DNA from: Sepiola atlantica
Taxonomy: Eukaryota; Mollusca; Cephalopoda; Sepiida; Sepiolidae
Direction: 5' to 3'
NCBI GenBank assembly: GCA_963556195.1
Contig: OY744519.1
Span: 103,169,000-103,232,999 of the forward strand
DNA length: 64,000 bases
A program made the translations under genes and the position numbers. This document shows, in pieces, positions 22,116 through 33,984 of the stretch; the stretch's first letter is position 1; the number at the start of each line of letters is the position of its first letter. The notes beneath the pieces were generated by a model. The model ran no database searches and was not told where the DNA came from. It saw only the letters and a program-made list of their open reading frames with translations.

Positions 22116-22635
22116 TATAAAAAAAAAATTTTTTTTAAAAGTTTTCCAGATTAAAATTACGTAGGAGAATGAACAATTCCACTAGAAGTTAAGAGTAGAA
22201 TGAGAGCTACGTGTATAAGAAGGTGCATCACAATAAGGAAAACTCATTATCATTTTTCCATTGACTTGTATCATGTCTGAGAGTCTTTATTTTGGATTGA
22301 TTATTGATTAATACAAGCACAACTATAGACTGTCTTAAGTAAAAAAAAAAGATGGGACTCTTACGTCTATATGTGCGCAATATAAAAATAATCTTGAATC
22401 TATGTAGAGAATACTTGCTGACCTGGAAAAAAAGAAAACAAAACTGGACCCCCTCACAAAAAATTAAACTAATATGCTCAGTTGTTTTTTTTTTAAGTAA
22501 TTTGCGACGGGTTGAAAGGTAAAATAAATTCAAAAGACAAGAAAAAATCCAATGTTTATCTAAAATGGTCACGTGGTAACGTTAATTTTTACCAAAGTTT
22601 CTTTTTCATTAAGGTAATCTATTTCTTCTTCTTAC

Positions 22636-22780
22636 CTAAACCATCATCAATATGTGACTTTCTCAGCATAATACCATGTGGGGTCTTGGCTTCAGTAAGT
22701 TTCACACCCACAACATCTGTCAGATTCGGTGATAGGGCAGTTTCCATAGCAACTGCAAATTCACAAAGTTGCTGTGCTAT
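22636..22780 (-). CDS. Exon-like block, copy 1, unidentified protein
   Basis: On the - strand, a tract ending CTTTCCTTGAG could be an acceptor, followed by a 145-bp open block and a good donor (TTTAG|GTAAGA). It reads 'IAQQLCEFAVAMETALSPNL', then 'TDVVGVKLTEAKTPHGI' and 'RKSHIDDGLG'. Conserved reading frame in both duplicated copies suggests it was coding. I do not recognise the protein, and no neighbouring exons were found, so it may be an isolated exon of a gene or a captured fragment. Confidence 0.4.
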
Positions 22781-23071
22781 CTCAAGGAAAGAAAGTTTCA
22801 AATTTCAACTTTGCACTCCCAGTTTTCAATAGAAAAACACCAAACACTAAGACTAAGTTTCTTTAAATGAATGAATGTTCATAACAAATTGTAATTAGAA
22901 GTTAAGAGTAGAACTCGAGCTACATGTACAACAAGTTGCATCACAATAACGAAAACTCATTATCATTTCTATTGACTTGTATCATGTCTGAGTGTCCTTA
23001 TTTCAGTTGTTTTTTTTAAACTAATTTGAGACGGGTTAAAAGGTAAAATTAGTTAAAAAGACAAACAATTG

Positions 23072-23185
23072 AATAATACCATGTGGGGTCTTGGCTTCAG
23101 TAAGTTTCACACTCGCAACATCCATCAGGTTAGCCGATAGAGTAGTTTTCATGGCAACTACAAATTCACAAAGTTGCTGTACTAT
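23072..23185 (-). pseudogene. Exon-like block, copy 2, truncated
   Basis: Same block as 22636-22780: the acceptor CAATTCTTTCAG is stronger here and is followed by 'IVQQLCEFVVAMKTTLSANL' and 'MDVASVKLTEAKTPHGII'. It loses similarity before the donor, so it lacks the 3' quarter. Most changes keep the frame open. Confidence 0.4.
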
Positions 23186-23210
23186 CTGAAAGAATTGTAA
23201 AACAAAATAT

Positions 23211-23814
23211 ATCCCCCCCCCCCCCCCCAAAAAAAAACCCAACAAAACAATCATACATTTTACTGTTACTTTCCATCCGTATCCGTAACTCGTTTAGGGA
23301 AAGAGTTGAGCTGCCATGAGCCTTGAAATAAACAATTACTAAAATCTAGCATAAAGCTATCTTGTCAGATTTTTGAAGGCAGACCCAAATAGCATTCAAG
23401 CTGACAAATCAAACTTTGCCTCTGACTAGCCAATTTTCATTTATTGTTGTACCATGTTATTGGCAATATAATAACATACTTCGAAACCATTTATTTAAAA
23501 AAATACTTAATTCTGTGTTACACCGGCCGTTCTTACACAGGAGAAACTACACCGGTTGTCACTATAAATAGTGCGAGTCACCAGAGACACAGAGAAGACA
23601 AAGCACAGTCTTGTAACTGTCTAGCCAAGTGCTAGTCACTTTCTTACTTTGTTAATACACTTGTTAAACCAACCCTCGACTTGACTTCCTTTATTTATTA
23701 TTTACTGTTGGACAACTTCACAACATTCTGCAAATATTTTTGAATAGTCACATAAAATAAAAAATCAGCAAGGTGGATAACTCATATTTGAAATTGAAGA
23801 ATATGATAGTTATC
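23211..23814. other. Non-coding stretch with C-run
   Basis: A run of 16 C with a following A-run (23213-23238), then sequence with no recognised gene or repeat. Confidence 0.4.
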
Positions 23815-24800
23815 ATCATCATCTGTTTAACATCAGTTTTACATGCTGGCATATGCTGGACAGCTTTAAGAAATTGACTTCAAGATTAACCTATCTCTGG
23901 CCAGATCTTTATTTATCCCTCTTTCTCTCAAGTCCATTTTTCTCACTTCCTCCAATGTTTTTCTTGACCTTCCCCTTTGAACTGAATCTGCTACTTTAAC
24001 TGTTCTACATCTACTAACCCAAGAACTCTCATCCATTCTTTCAACATGGCCATACCATCGAAACCCCCTCTTCTGCACACATCTCGCTATACTGTCCAGA
24101 TTTAATCTTCCTCTGAGGTCATCAGAACAAAGCCTGTCTAAGACTCACATTGAACATTCATTATATCATTCTCATATTATGTAATTTATGTCCTCAACCC
24201 TTACTGACTAGGTTTCAACCTGATAGACTCTTTCCTTGATCGATAGTGGTAACGCTCTGCTGCTTAGTAATGGCAGAAGTTACCTGAACTTACTCCATCC
24301 ACTCCTAATTCTTGCGATCACACTAGCACCTGTATCACCCTGTGCTCCAATTGTATGACTAAGCTAACAAAACTTCTCAACTACCTCAATAACTTCGCCA
24401 TCCAGATATACTTTGTCCACATCTGAGTTCTCATTCATCTCCATTGTCTTACACTTTTTGTACACAAATCCTCTCTAAACCTGCCAGTAATTCCACTGCA
24501 CTCCTTGTGTACCCAATGCTTATAAGTAGCACAAAAATTGAGTTGCACCCGACTCCCTTTCCACAAACTGAGTAGGAGAACTTTCCTTTTTTTAAGGAGC
24601 TTTCCAAAACTATAACCAGTGATCATCACTTTGGTCTTGGTAATATTCACTCTCAGACTTTTACGTTCCATAGCATTAATCCAAGCCTTTAACTTAACAA
24701 GTATGTCTTCCATTGTTTCACAGGCAAGTACTAAATCATCAGCGTACAGTATCTTTTCTGGACAACCCTTGTGAAACTCCCTCAACAATGTTTTTAAGAT
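23815..24800 (-). mobile_element. 5'-truncated LINE with PHD-like Cys/His segment and (GAT)n end
   Basis: On the - strand the RT palm motif 'ILYADDLVL' (near 24740) is followed by 'LRVNITKTKVM', then a 'C.T.YKHWVHKECSGI' Cys/His segment (near 24470-24535) and, further on, 'RGFRWYGHVERMDESSW' and 'RGRSRKTLEEV' (23866-24078). The 3' end is CAGCATGTAAAACTGATGTT then AAACAGATGATGATGATAAC. I associate that end with very abundant cephalopod LINE tails. Frameshifts separate the parts. Confidence 0.85.
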
Positions 24801-27375
24801 GCAACCGACTCAGTACAGAATCCTGATGAACTCCTACTTTAACATTACACTTGTCTTACTCATAACTAAAATGTTATTTCTTTTTCTGTATAAGTTTAAA
24901 AAATGTGCCAACAAATAAAAATTCAAAACTAAAAATAACTCCACTACATCCACGGCAATGCCGGTTACGTACAACTTGTATCTTTACATTTTTCACTTAA
25001 AAATATTCATGAGAATTAAAACATTAAAAAAGCAAAATGTTTCATTTGTTTACGGTCAGTTTATAAGGAGGGGGCAGCTCCCCCAAAAGGGCCACTCTTG
25101 TCCAACTGCAAAAATAGCCTGATCGGTCCTATCTGCATTTTCTCACAAATGACGGTGTCAGGCAACAGATAATTAACACATCTATCTTGAAGATGTCAGC
25201 TCCCAAATGAGGCTGTCATTTTTTCATGCCTAGTTTTGTCTGTTTTTCATAGCATAAACAAGTCAAAGTTGTCCACTGTGGAAATTATTTTTGTGCACTC
25301 CTTTCATATGCTGTTTAATAAATCTCTAAAATTTATAAATCTAATATAAAATGTTTCAGTTTAGTATTTGTTTTTGACTAAATTACAAACTAAGATAATC
25401 GAAACATCTCCAAACAGATCAACTATAGAATGCCCCGCCCCATCTTTGAAACTTGTAAAAAAAAAAATTAATGTTTTCAGAAATAAAAACAAAACATACC
25501 CTCTTATAACCCTATCACTAACCCTAACCCTCTCCTCCAAAAGAACAAACCGAGAAAGAAAGTAGTATCTTTTTAGAGCCGTTGTCACCCGGACTTAGGG
25601 TTAATGGTAAGGTTAATGGAGTTTTTTTTAACTTACTAAAAAATGCTAGTCTTCAATCATAATTCGGGATATTTGCAAAATAAAAAAAACAACAAATATT
25701 CAAGCTGGCACCGAAAATTTAAAATCTTTCTACTTTTCGTTTTATTTATCGATTAAAGAAAAAAATTTTTAAAAATTTTTTTAAATGTAAAATGAAAAAA
25801 AAATCTTATTTGTTATATTGAAGCAGTTAGCCCTCCAAATCTTTGCCAAATTTAAGTGACTAGTTCGGCCTGATTTTCGAAACGGTGAAAGGGAAAATGA
25901 ATACACTGTATTAATTTGTTGACTGATTTTTGCGTCCTTTTTAATTTTTATTTTGTAAATATAAATTTTTATTTTTTCGGATTGGGCAATTTCTTTTATT
26001 TTTTACTTAAAGTTAATGTTCAAACAAATAAAACAGAAATTTGGCGAATAATTGAATAAAAAATAAAAAATATTTAAAAAAAAAAAAAGAAGTTTTATCT
26101 TTGTTTTTGAAACAATTGTTTTCTTTTTCTTTTTTTTTTCCATATTTTGGACAGCTTTCATCTCGTTCATTTCAAATTTTTTTAAAAAATAAATTTTATT
26201 AAACTGAAATTTGTGGAAAAATTATATTTCAGAAAAAAAAATTAGTTAAAATAAAATAATAAAAGTTTTAACCTTTTTTTATGACGGCTCTTATTGATAA
26301 ATTTAAACTTTTATCTCGTTAATTTTCAATTTTCTTTTAAAATAAATATAAAACTAATCTTTAGAAGAAAAATCTGAAATTAAATTGATTTTCTTTATCT
26401 TTTTTGTTGTTGAATGCAAAATAAAATAATATTTAAGCGAAAAGTGTCACACTGACGGTATCTTGAAAAATATAAAAAAATTGAAATCTTTGCATGACTC
26501 GACAAAAAAAAGATTCTACATCATGAAGCGGACATTTTGAGCTTCGTGACATAATTTCTTTTTCTTTTTCTTTTCTGATCCTAACTTATTTCATAAAAAG
26601 AGTTACGGAAACGCCCGAAAAAGAACAATCACATTTATTTGGATTGGGATCAAAGTTTAGTATCTGTTGTTACCATATTTTAATTTTTTGGTAATAAAAT
26701 TCCTTCAAGATGTTCACTCCACACTTTTACTTTGACCCTAGTCTCCCCAATTGTCCTTCCAAGATAACTTGGAAAGACACCATCTACTCTCAAACTCCAC
26801 TCCTATCTCATTTCCTCCCACTTATCTCACACTCCCATACGTAGTTACCTGAACCTTCGGCGAACAGAACACACATTTTTTTTCAAACAATTTATTGTGT
26901 ATTTTTGTTTAGGTAAACGTTACTATTAGTGAAATAAATTATTTTAAAGGAAATACAGTTAGAAAATTAGTCAAAAACAATTTATTTGGGTTTACCTACT
27001 CATGTGTGATGTATTTGCGTTAAAAATTTTAATATTTAATAGAAGTCATAAGCATTTTAAGTTCTATAATTATTGATTGTAAGTAATAAGGCATCAGACA
27101 TCTTGCGGACACCTTATTACTTTACTCGCAACCAACTGTATTTCATTTAAAATAATTTGTCACCAATGGTAACGTTTACCTTTTCCGAGTAAAAGAATGA
27201 ATGCTAACTTATGTTTGGCATTTGTCACCACAATACCGCATGTACTCATTCTATCATTTGGGTGGATGAACACTCATGGCAATTTTTCCTTTTTGCTAAT
27301 ATTCCAACTTCTCTTGCAAATGTTACTATTGTGTCTATGTGACGGCTAAAACTTATGTCGATGGACATCAGTGTC
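24801..27375. other. Long AT-rich region without recognised genes
   Basis: Contains many A/T runs (25740-26420), a few TTAGGG-like words (AACCCTATCACTAACCC at 25507-25523) and a DR1-like fragment near 26638-26670 (ATTTGGATTGGGATCAAAG, TTTAGTATCTGTTGTT). A GGACTTAGGGTTA word at 25592-25604 also occurs at 60123-60135. I see no gene. Confidence 0.45.
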
Positions 27376-27379
27376 CTTA

Positions 27380-27546
27380 TTTACTTGTCTCCCCACGAGG
27401 CAGTGTTAGATACAAGGTCGGTTTTTAATGCTGGAAAAATCCAGCTCCCCAAAAAGGGACACTTTGGATTGGAACAAAAATAAAAATTACCTCAGCTTAG
27501 AAAGATCTCTCCTTCACCAACCGAAGATAGAAAAATGAAGTGTAGT
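27380..27546 (+). repeat. DR1 dispersed repeat, most complete copy (interrupted by the hAT element)
   Basis: Starts TCCTTATTTACTTGTCTCCC, continues GTTAGATACAAGGTCGGTTT, AATCCAGCTCCCCAAAAAGG, TTGGATTGGAACAAAAATAA, TTACCTCAGCTTAGAAAG, and ends after the hAT element with AGATACTACACTTTG (29302-29316). Comparison with 58848-58992 shows the hAT element landed in its last 20 bp. Confidence 0.75.
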
Positions 27547-27554
27547 ATCAGAAC

Positions 27555-29293
27555 TAGAGATGGGCGGTTTTACCGTTTCGTCTCCATACCGAATACCGAA
27601 TCGTTTTTTTTTTTTTAAACCGTAACTGTTCGGTATTGTGTTTTTACTACAGTAAGCCACCATATACAAGGAAACACGGTTGAAAAGATTTTCCGATTTG
27701 AATAAAATTGAATATTACCAAAAAATAAAAACATTTAATTGACTTGTAGGAAGAAATCTTTGTTTACAGTTTGTTTATTATTAACATTTTGAATTTTCAA
27801 ATGAAAAAAAGAGAAATACGACAGACAACATGACATCGTATTTTTGTAGGCCCTGGTTGAAATAACAGAACATGATAGAATTATTGTAAAAACATTGCTG
27901 ATTTAATTTAACACCTCACACATTTTGAGTTTAAGAAAAAATAAGTTGTAAAAAGTTGTTTTGAACTAATTCCCAACTTAAATTAATTTTCTTCAAAATC
28001 GATCAAATGCGTCCCATTAATCCAACAGTATATCCAAGCTAATTATTTATTTATAGAAAATTAAAGGGAGAAAACTCATGTCTGCAAAAAAGAAACGCTA
28101 AAATTGATTATTTTTTTTGTTTTTGTTGAAACTAATTTCTGTGGCATAATAAGGATTAAGCTGGGTAATTTAAAAAAAAAATGAGGAATGGTCCATTTAT
28201 TTTTAAGAAATATATGACCTTCAGGGCGGGTCATAAATTTCCATTCCTTAATAACGTTTGTAAATGAATGTTTTTATGAAACTAAAAATGCCCACCTCCC
28301 AAAGCATACCAACATTCAATTTGCTGCTTTATAGTAAAAAAAAAACAACTTTAAATGAAATCCCCAACTACCAAACAAGCATGTTAACTTCAACAGGAGA
28401 TTCTCCCCCTCCCCCCAACCACCAAGTTAAATGATATGATTACTTTAGTTAAACCTGCATATTTTTGTTTCTTTGTTAGATTGCTGCCACAATTCCCACA
28501 GTGAAGCAAGAGAACATGTTTTCTTTTTTTAATTCGACAATTAAATGGGACAAATCAAACCCAAGAACAAGAGCAGCAAACCAGAGTCTTGTAGCAATGA
28601 TATGCAAAGATCTCTAAACCGTGAGCATTGTAGAGGATGAAGGATTTAAATCCTTTGTCAAATGTCTACAACCTGTATATCAGTTGCCGACCAGACGACA
28701 TGTTAGAGAAATGTTAATTCCTGATTTATATGAGTCGGTCAGTACTGACATTCGGCAGCAGTTGTTAGACATAAAGTCCATTTCCTTGACAATGGACTAT
28801 TGGACCAGCCGAGCTAATGATTCATATATGTCTGTGACTGCTCATTTTCTAACGCTATCTTTTGATGTTAAAGATTTTTGTTTAAATGTTTCTCATTCTC
28901 CTCATCCTATATTTTAGCTTCTGATGGGTTAAAGAATTAGATAGAATGTATATTCAAACTCAGTTTTATTGTTCAGAAATCTTTCATGAATCTTTGGTCA
29001 CTGTTTTAACGAGTTAACTGTTGAAAAAGTATCAGAACTTTGATTACAACAGTCAACACCTTAAAACTTATGATTCATATCATGGAGAATGATTCAGTCA
29101 CAAAATTATCGAAACAGTGGCATAATTCAACTAAACGTTGAATAATAACTAATCATCACACAAGAGAATGAATAGCTTCCATAGTAAAAATTTTTTTTTC
29201 AAAAAACCGAAAAACCGAACCGTAAACCGAGGTTTTAAGGGAAAAAAAACGAAACCGATACCGAAACCAAAATTTCAAAACCGCCCAACTCTA
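27555..29293 (+). mobile_element. hAT transposon with exact 8-bp target-site duplication
   Basis: The ends TAGAGATGGGCGGTTTT (left) and, reversed, TAGAGTTGGGCGGTTTT (right) form a 17-bp inverted repeat with one mismatch. The flanks carry the perfect 8-bp duplication ATCAGAAC at 27547-27554 and 29294-29301, diagnostic of hAT. Subterminal regions are full of ACCGAA/ACCGTA words, as expected for transposase binding sites. At 1739 bp it is internally deleted: only part of a transposase remains. Confidence 0.95.
28480..28917 (+). pseudogene. hAT transposase fragment (ZBED-type)
   Basis: One continuous frame, broken by a single TAA at 28618-28620 where relatives usually have a Gln codon. Upstream of the stop are 'NSTIKWDKSNPRTRAANQSL' and 'VAMICKDL'; downstream are 'SIVEDEGFKSFVKCL', 'YQLPTRRHVREMLIPDLYE' and 'LTMDYWTSRANDSYMSVTAHF' pieces. 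The Asp in 'MDYWTS' corresponds to the first catalytic residue of the family. The BED zinc finger, the C-terminal catalytic residues and the dimerisation domain are missing. Confidence 0.85.
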
Positions 29294-29529
29294 ATCAGAA
29301 CAGATACTACACTTTGCTACTAACCAAAAGTGTCAATTTTTCATAATTAAGTTAAAAAATTCAACGAAAAAAAAGAAAGAAAAGATACTTTTTGCTAATT
29401 GCCGAAGGGTAGAGAAATGAAAAAAACTCAAATTAAATGAAAAATTTTAAAACCCTAAAAAAGGCAAAATAAAATGAAAAATTATGTAAAAAAAATCGAT
29501 AAAAAAAAATCGATAAAAGAAAGGGCATG

Positions 29530-29905
29530 TAGCAGTTATATGATTATAATCTATTTTCTTTTGTGTAAGCTTATGCTTACACGCGGAGTGATTAATACAT
29601 CATTCAATCAAAACGCTCTCGTGTGAGAGGCACTTCCACTTAACTGTTTTCATCCGAGTTTCCTGTACTTTTGACAGTCAGTAATTTCATGTCGAGGTGA
29701 CGAGATGACCATGTTTCAGTCTCATCTCAAAGCCAAGACTGAGCTAGCATGAAACGAGTGACCCAAACTCAACCCATGTTTCGAGTATACATGTGTCCAC
29801 CGACTCAACATGTTTTTGTATTTTTATATACGTAACTCTTTCAATCCTGTGCTTGTTTGTTGATGAAACTGTCTGAATAAAATTGATTTAAATTCTAATA
29901 GAGAA
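29530..29905 (+). repeat. DR2 ~370-bp repeat (LTR- or 3'-UTR-like), copy 2
   Basis: Begins TGTAGCAGTTATATGATTAT and ends GTTGATGAAACTGTCTGAAT, AAAATTGATTTAAATTCTA. It parallels 12384-12755, with shared segments GACAGTCAGT, CGTAACTCTTT and the AATAAA box. No internal coding. Confidence 0.65.
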
Positions 29906-30440
29906 GTTTGTATGTTTTGGTGAATTGCTAATACAATCGGCTTTAGTTTTTTTTTTTTTATGTGCACATTTTCAACTTTCTCTACAATTGTTAGAGTTAT
30001 TACTAAGCTAGTTTGATCGAACTAGGAATTTGGTTTATAACTGATGAGGTGTGGGTTAGATTTTGGGTTCACATATATTGGGTTAAAATTATCTTTTAAA
30101 TAAACTTTCTCAATATGACTGATTTGGAGAAAAACATAAAAGTCAAAATTTGAAAGCACATAGTGCGTCTATGATGTGAAAAAATGTTTTTAACGAAACA
30201 GACGTTAAAGTTCAAAATATGCAATGTGTTTATGAAGTGGAATGATTTAAAAAAAATGTTTTTAAAGATCGATGTTATGTACAAAGTTTTGTTGGGAATG
30301 TGGTGTAAAAATAGCTAGTTTTGTTCAGTTAGTATTAGTTTGCTGATTAAATGAGATAAATTTAATTAATTTCGGTTTTCCTTTTTTTAATTATGTTGGA
30401 TTATTAATTCCATAATTATCATATATATATATATATATAT
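29906..30440. other. Non-coding stretch, nothing recognised
   Basis: A T-run (29948-29960) and a short (TA)n run at 30421-30440. ATGTTTTTAA words recur at 30184 and 30257. No gene. Confidence 0.4.
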
Positions 30441-30469
30441 GGGTTGAAAAAAATAAAACATCTAGCGTC

Positions 30470-30800
30470 ATCACATCATAATTCTGAAATATCTATAAAA
30501 CCATCAAAAGTTTGTTTATTTTTATGGTTTGGCACAGGAGATAGAGGGGGGGGGGTATGCTCCATCTTACTTTGGGCACTTGTGTTAGGTTGTTTCGATA
30601 ACGACGGGGTATCTCTGGCCTGGCTGATAAGAAATGCTCCCTGGGTTGGTATAAATGTTTTATACATTTGTTGTTAGTAAAACATGCTTTTGTTAGACTT
30701 ATATAGGGGTCGCCAACTTGAATCTGGCTTCCTTATCTTTCTAACCAGAGAGTTACCTCTAAAGGGAATCTAAGGGGAGGTAACTACGTCATACTGTGCC
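30470..30800 (-). repeat. Possible 3' LTR of a Ty3/gypsy element
   Basis: Lies directly after the integrase C-terminus on the - strand. It begins near TGACGTAGTTACC (reversed, ending 30793) just after a purine-rich AAAAAGGGATGGC tract, and contains a TATATAAG box (reversed, near 30697-30704). No second LTR copy is in the window, so the ends are uncertain. Confidence 0.4.
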
Positions 30801-30814
30801 ATCCCTTTTTCATA

Positions 30815-31790
30815 AAAAGTTGTAGTTTTTGGGGGGCTTTACGCCATGTCCATACCTGGTGACTATGCCGGTTGGTGTATCATTATTATTAGGTGTGTTT
30901 GGAGATTTGTGGGAAGGGGGGGAGGTATTGGGGGTTTGTGTATTATTCACATAACCAGAGTCTTCCATCAGATGCCTACTGTTTCTGCATAGGATTTTTC
31001 CAGCTGGGGTTTCTACGATGTAGGACCACGGTTCAGTGCAGGCTTGTCTGACGACTACCAGGATCCATTTTTGTGATTTTTGGTTCTGTACTCAAACCTG
31101 CTGTTCTGTGCTGAAGCTGGGGAGATCCTTCACATGCTTATTATGCTGTGCCTTCTGTACGGATTGTCTCTGATAAAGATGATCCCTAATCTCCTCCCTT
31201 CTGGCATGGTTATTTGTACATTTTTCAGGGAGATTGCTGATCAGCTTTCGACCGCATAATAGTTCTCCAGGGAATGGAATGACATGGTCTAGGGGTGTTA
31301 ATCGGACACACAACAGACTTATGTCTATGTCTCGCCTGCTCAGCATAGCCTTTCTCATGGTTAACTTGATTGTCTGAATGCATCGTTCAGCCATGCCATT
31401 CGACTGTGGGTACCTGGAAGATGAGTTGATGTGTTTAAAACCCCATTTCTTGGCAAACTCCTTGAAACAATAAGAGCTGTAGCGTGACCCGTTATCGCTG
31501 ATGAGTCTTTCTGGGACTCCTTGTTCTCCAAATATCTGTTTGGTCAGGTCCTGATTTGAGAAATACCTTAGTCTGCGGATGAAGGGGTACTTTGAATAAT
31601 AGTCCATAATGAGTAGGTAATTGTGCCCATTGAGTTAGAAAATGTCAGTGGCCATGATTTGCCATGATCGCACTAGAATTTCATGTGGCATGAGAGTTTC
31701 AGCACTCTTGGACTCTTGGTGCTCTTGACTTAAGGCACAGTGCTGGACTATCTTGTTTTTAGCTAGCAGTGCATCTCACTTCCACTCAGT
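30815..31790 (-). pseudogene. Ty3/gypsy integrase fragment
   Basis: On the - strand the main frame (31607-31092) reads 'MDYYSKYPFIRRL' (first Asp), 'GVPERLISDNGSRY' (second Asp), and 'SSRYPQSNGMAERCIQTIK' (catalytic Glu), the DDE triad of retroviral-type integrases. Upstream in the same strand are 'ATDIF' and 'LNGHNYLLI', with one stop between them. Downstream in another frame are 'VETPAGKILCRNSRHL' and a terminal 'TRYGHGVKPPKN'. RT and RNase H are absent, so this is the 3' third of an element. Confidence 0.85.
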
Positions 31791-32370
31791 ATAGAAAGAG
31801 GACGAAGTAAAAAGGAGTGATCCAAACGAATGGAGAAAGAAAGAGTAGCATATACGAGCTAGTATCTTTTTCACGTTCCCTCGTCTAACCTATCTTTATG
31901 TACATACAGATTCTTATGTAAAATTAAACGCACGATTTTTTACGTATAATTAAATGCACAATTTTTATTCATTTTGGCTACATTTTTGAGCGCTACTTAT
32001 AAGAAACGGTTCATCATCTCTATATTCATAAAACTATCAGACAGGTTTGTGTTTTGTGACATAAAAGAAAACTAAAACGGATTTTTAAAAATCCTATTTA
32101 AAAAAATTATAAACAGGACTATTATTTTTCTCTGAGATTTTCATCCGGACAAGGCTGGGTAAATACAGCTACTTCTAAATAAAATAAAACTTAAATAGAA
32201 AACTAATCTTTAAAATGAATTTTTAATTTCATTAAAATTTGAAGAAATAACTTTTTCAGTTGAGGGTTACCTTTTAATTTTTGAGGCGCCCTCATTCCTG
32301 AGGTGGTACTGGTGAGACTATACATGTTATTTTTGTATGCAATCAAGAGCACTTCGCTTTGGAGACCTGG
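31791..32370. other. Non-coding stretch, nothing recognised
   Basis: No gene or structured repeat seen. Confidence 0.4.
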
Positions 32371-32450
32371 ATTCTCCCCACATAACAAACAGAACTTGTG
32401 TCTAATTTTGCCCCCGTGAGGATGTAAGTAAAGAGGAGACGCACCTTTAT
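32370..32450 (-). repeat. DR1 dispersed repeat, left part, reversed
   Basis: AACTTGTGTCTAATTTTGCC then CCCGTGAGGATGTAAGTAAA corresponds to 9950-9990 and, reversed, to the left end of the copy at 27380. Confidence 0.5.
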
Positions 32451-32599
32451 AAGAAATTCTTTTTTTAAATATATGTGTGTGCACGTTAATGTCCATATTA
32501 ATAGTATACCAAATACCTATTAAAATAGGTATTTGGGGTTTTGTGGACATTTGGACAGTATTAGCTAGGAGAAAAGTAGTATCTGTTCAAGTTAATAGG

Positions 32600-33980
32600 G
32601 ATAGCATCCATCCCATATATATATTATCGTATAAGTAATGCATAAAACAAGCAACAAAACAAAGATGATATAATATTTATTTAATGCGAGCCCAAATAGG
32701 TTCATATCCAGTTGAATTGTGTGCGTAAAACGCATTCATAAGTCCAGGAACGTCTGAAAGGAGTGTGTGTATGTGTGTAAAAAAAGTTAAGGTAATGTGT
32801 CTCACATACCTAGGATTTTGCATGTATGTTAAGTGCACATATTGTCATAGGTATGAGTGATCAGGAGTGATCAACTGTGAAGTGTGTCGGGCAAGGCAAA
32901 AAGAGGAAGAATCTTTTTGTACTTCAGCTTTTATAGTTCTCGATTCTTAAAAGCACGTAGTATGGCGAAAGGGGAAATTATTAAAGGTTTGAGCACTCTC
33001 TGGTGTACGTATGTGTGTATGAATGTGTGGAAAAGTAGGTCATGCTACAGGTATGCTTTGGAAGATTTCTTCAAATGGATACATATTTTTTTTTCCTTTT
33101 GGGATCCAAGATATGAGCTGTGACTTGTTGGTGGACCTTATGATACTCTGTGTAGGTAGGGGATTATTAATGCCGATCTTCATATTTCTAAATCGTGACG
33201 TATAGAGAACCGAATGATCACCTTGCGACATTCAAATAAAAGATGTTTTAAAATGGTCTGTATGCAGATGGCTCCACAGCATTTCCAGTAAAATCAATAA
33301 ATACAAAAATGTTTATATTTTAATCCAATCAAAATTGTCTCTTCTTAAATACAAAGTTGTGTTTCGCAAGCCCATGTGATTTCACAAAGACTATAAAAAG
33401 TGACAAAAATCCAGAAATTAAGCAATAGGATTTCAACGGCTTGACTTCAAACGCCTCCATCGATGCACCCACCATCACCTACTCAAACACTAACCCACTT
33501 CCTTCAAACATTCTCTTGTCGGTCACAACATCCTCCTTCACCTCCAGATTTCGTCAACCCAGGTGACTCTTCAAATAACATTTAATTATTTTTTCTTTCC
33601 TTTTCTCCTTTTGAACAGACCTTATGATAAACTCTTCCCACAGCGACTACCATTAAGCTTTTTACACTTATATGCCACCGTCAGATTCACTGCACTCACA
33701 TATTACAATTCACTGCAATCAAAAATAATCCACTTTATCATCGTAAGAATCCAACCTGAGAATATTTTCTAAGTTTATATGTGAGTTTTTGTCTGTTTGA
33801 ATATATATAAAACCTTTATATTGTATATATCTGCTTTTCGTATTGCCTCTGTATGTAAATAATATTGATGATCAGTTCTCTTACAAGGCTATACATCCGA
33901 ACGCTTTTCTCGTTTAGACCATAACATTTGGTTATCCTACATAGTCTAAAATAAGTTAGCACCAACAATATCGTACATAT
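32600..33980. other. Non-coding stretch, nothing recognised
   Basis: Several short open frames (32884-33123, 33563-33772) have no domain I can name. No convincing gene or repeat. Confidence 0.4.
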
Positions 33981-33984
33981 CTCT

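Larger units (their letters stand above)
22150..23210. repeat. Tandem duplication carrying an exon-like block
   Basis: Unit 1 (about 22160-22830) and unit 2 (about 22875-23200) share TAGAAGTTAAGAGTAGAA, CACAATAA(G/C)GAAAACTCATT, ATTGACTTGTATCATGTCTG, GACGGGTT(G/A)AAAGGTAAAAT and the exon-like block. Unit 2 lacks about 190 bp of the middle. Sequence agreement is moderate, so the duplication is not very recent. Confidence 0.8.

Noticed and set aside
25500..25530. Telomere-like CCCTAA words
   Set aside because: Only two or three imperfect units; too short to be an interstitial telomere tract.
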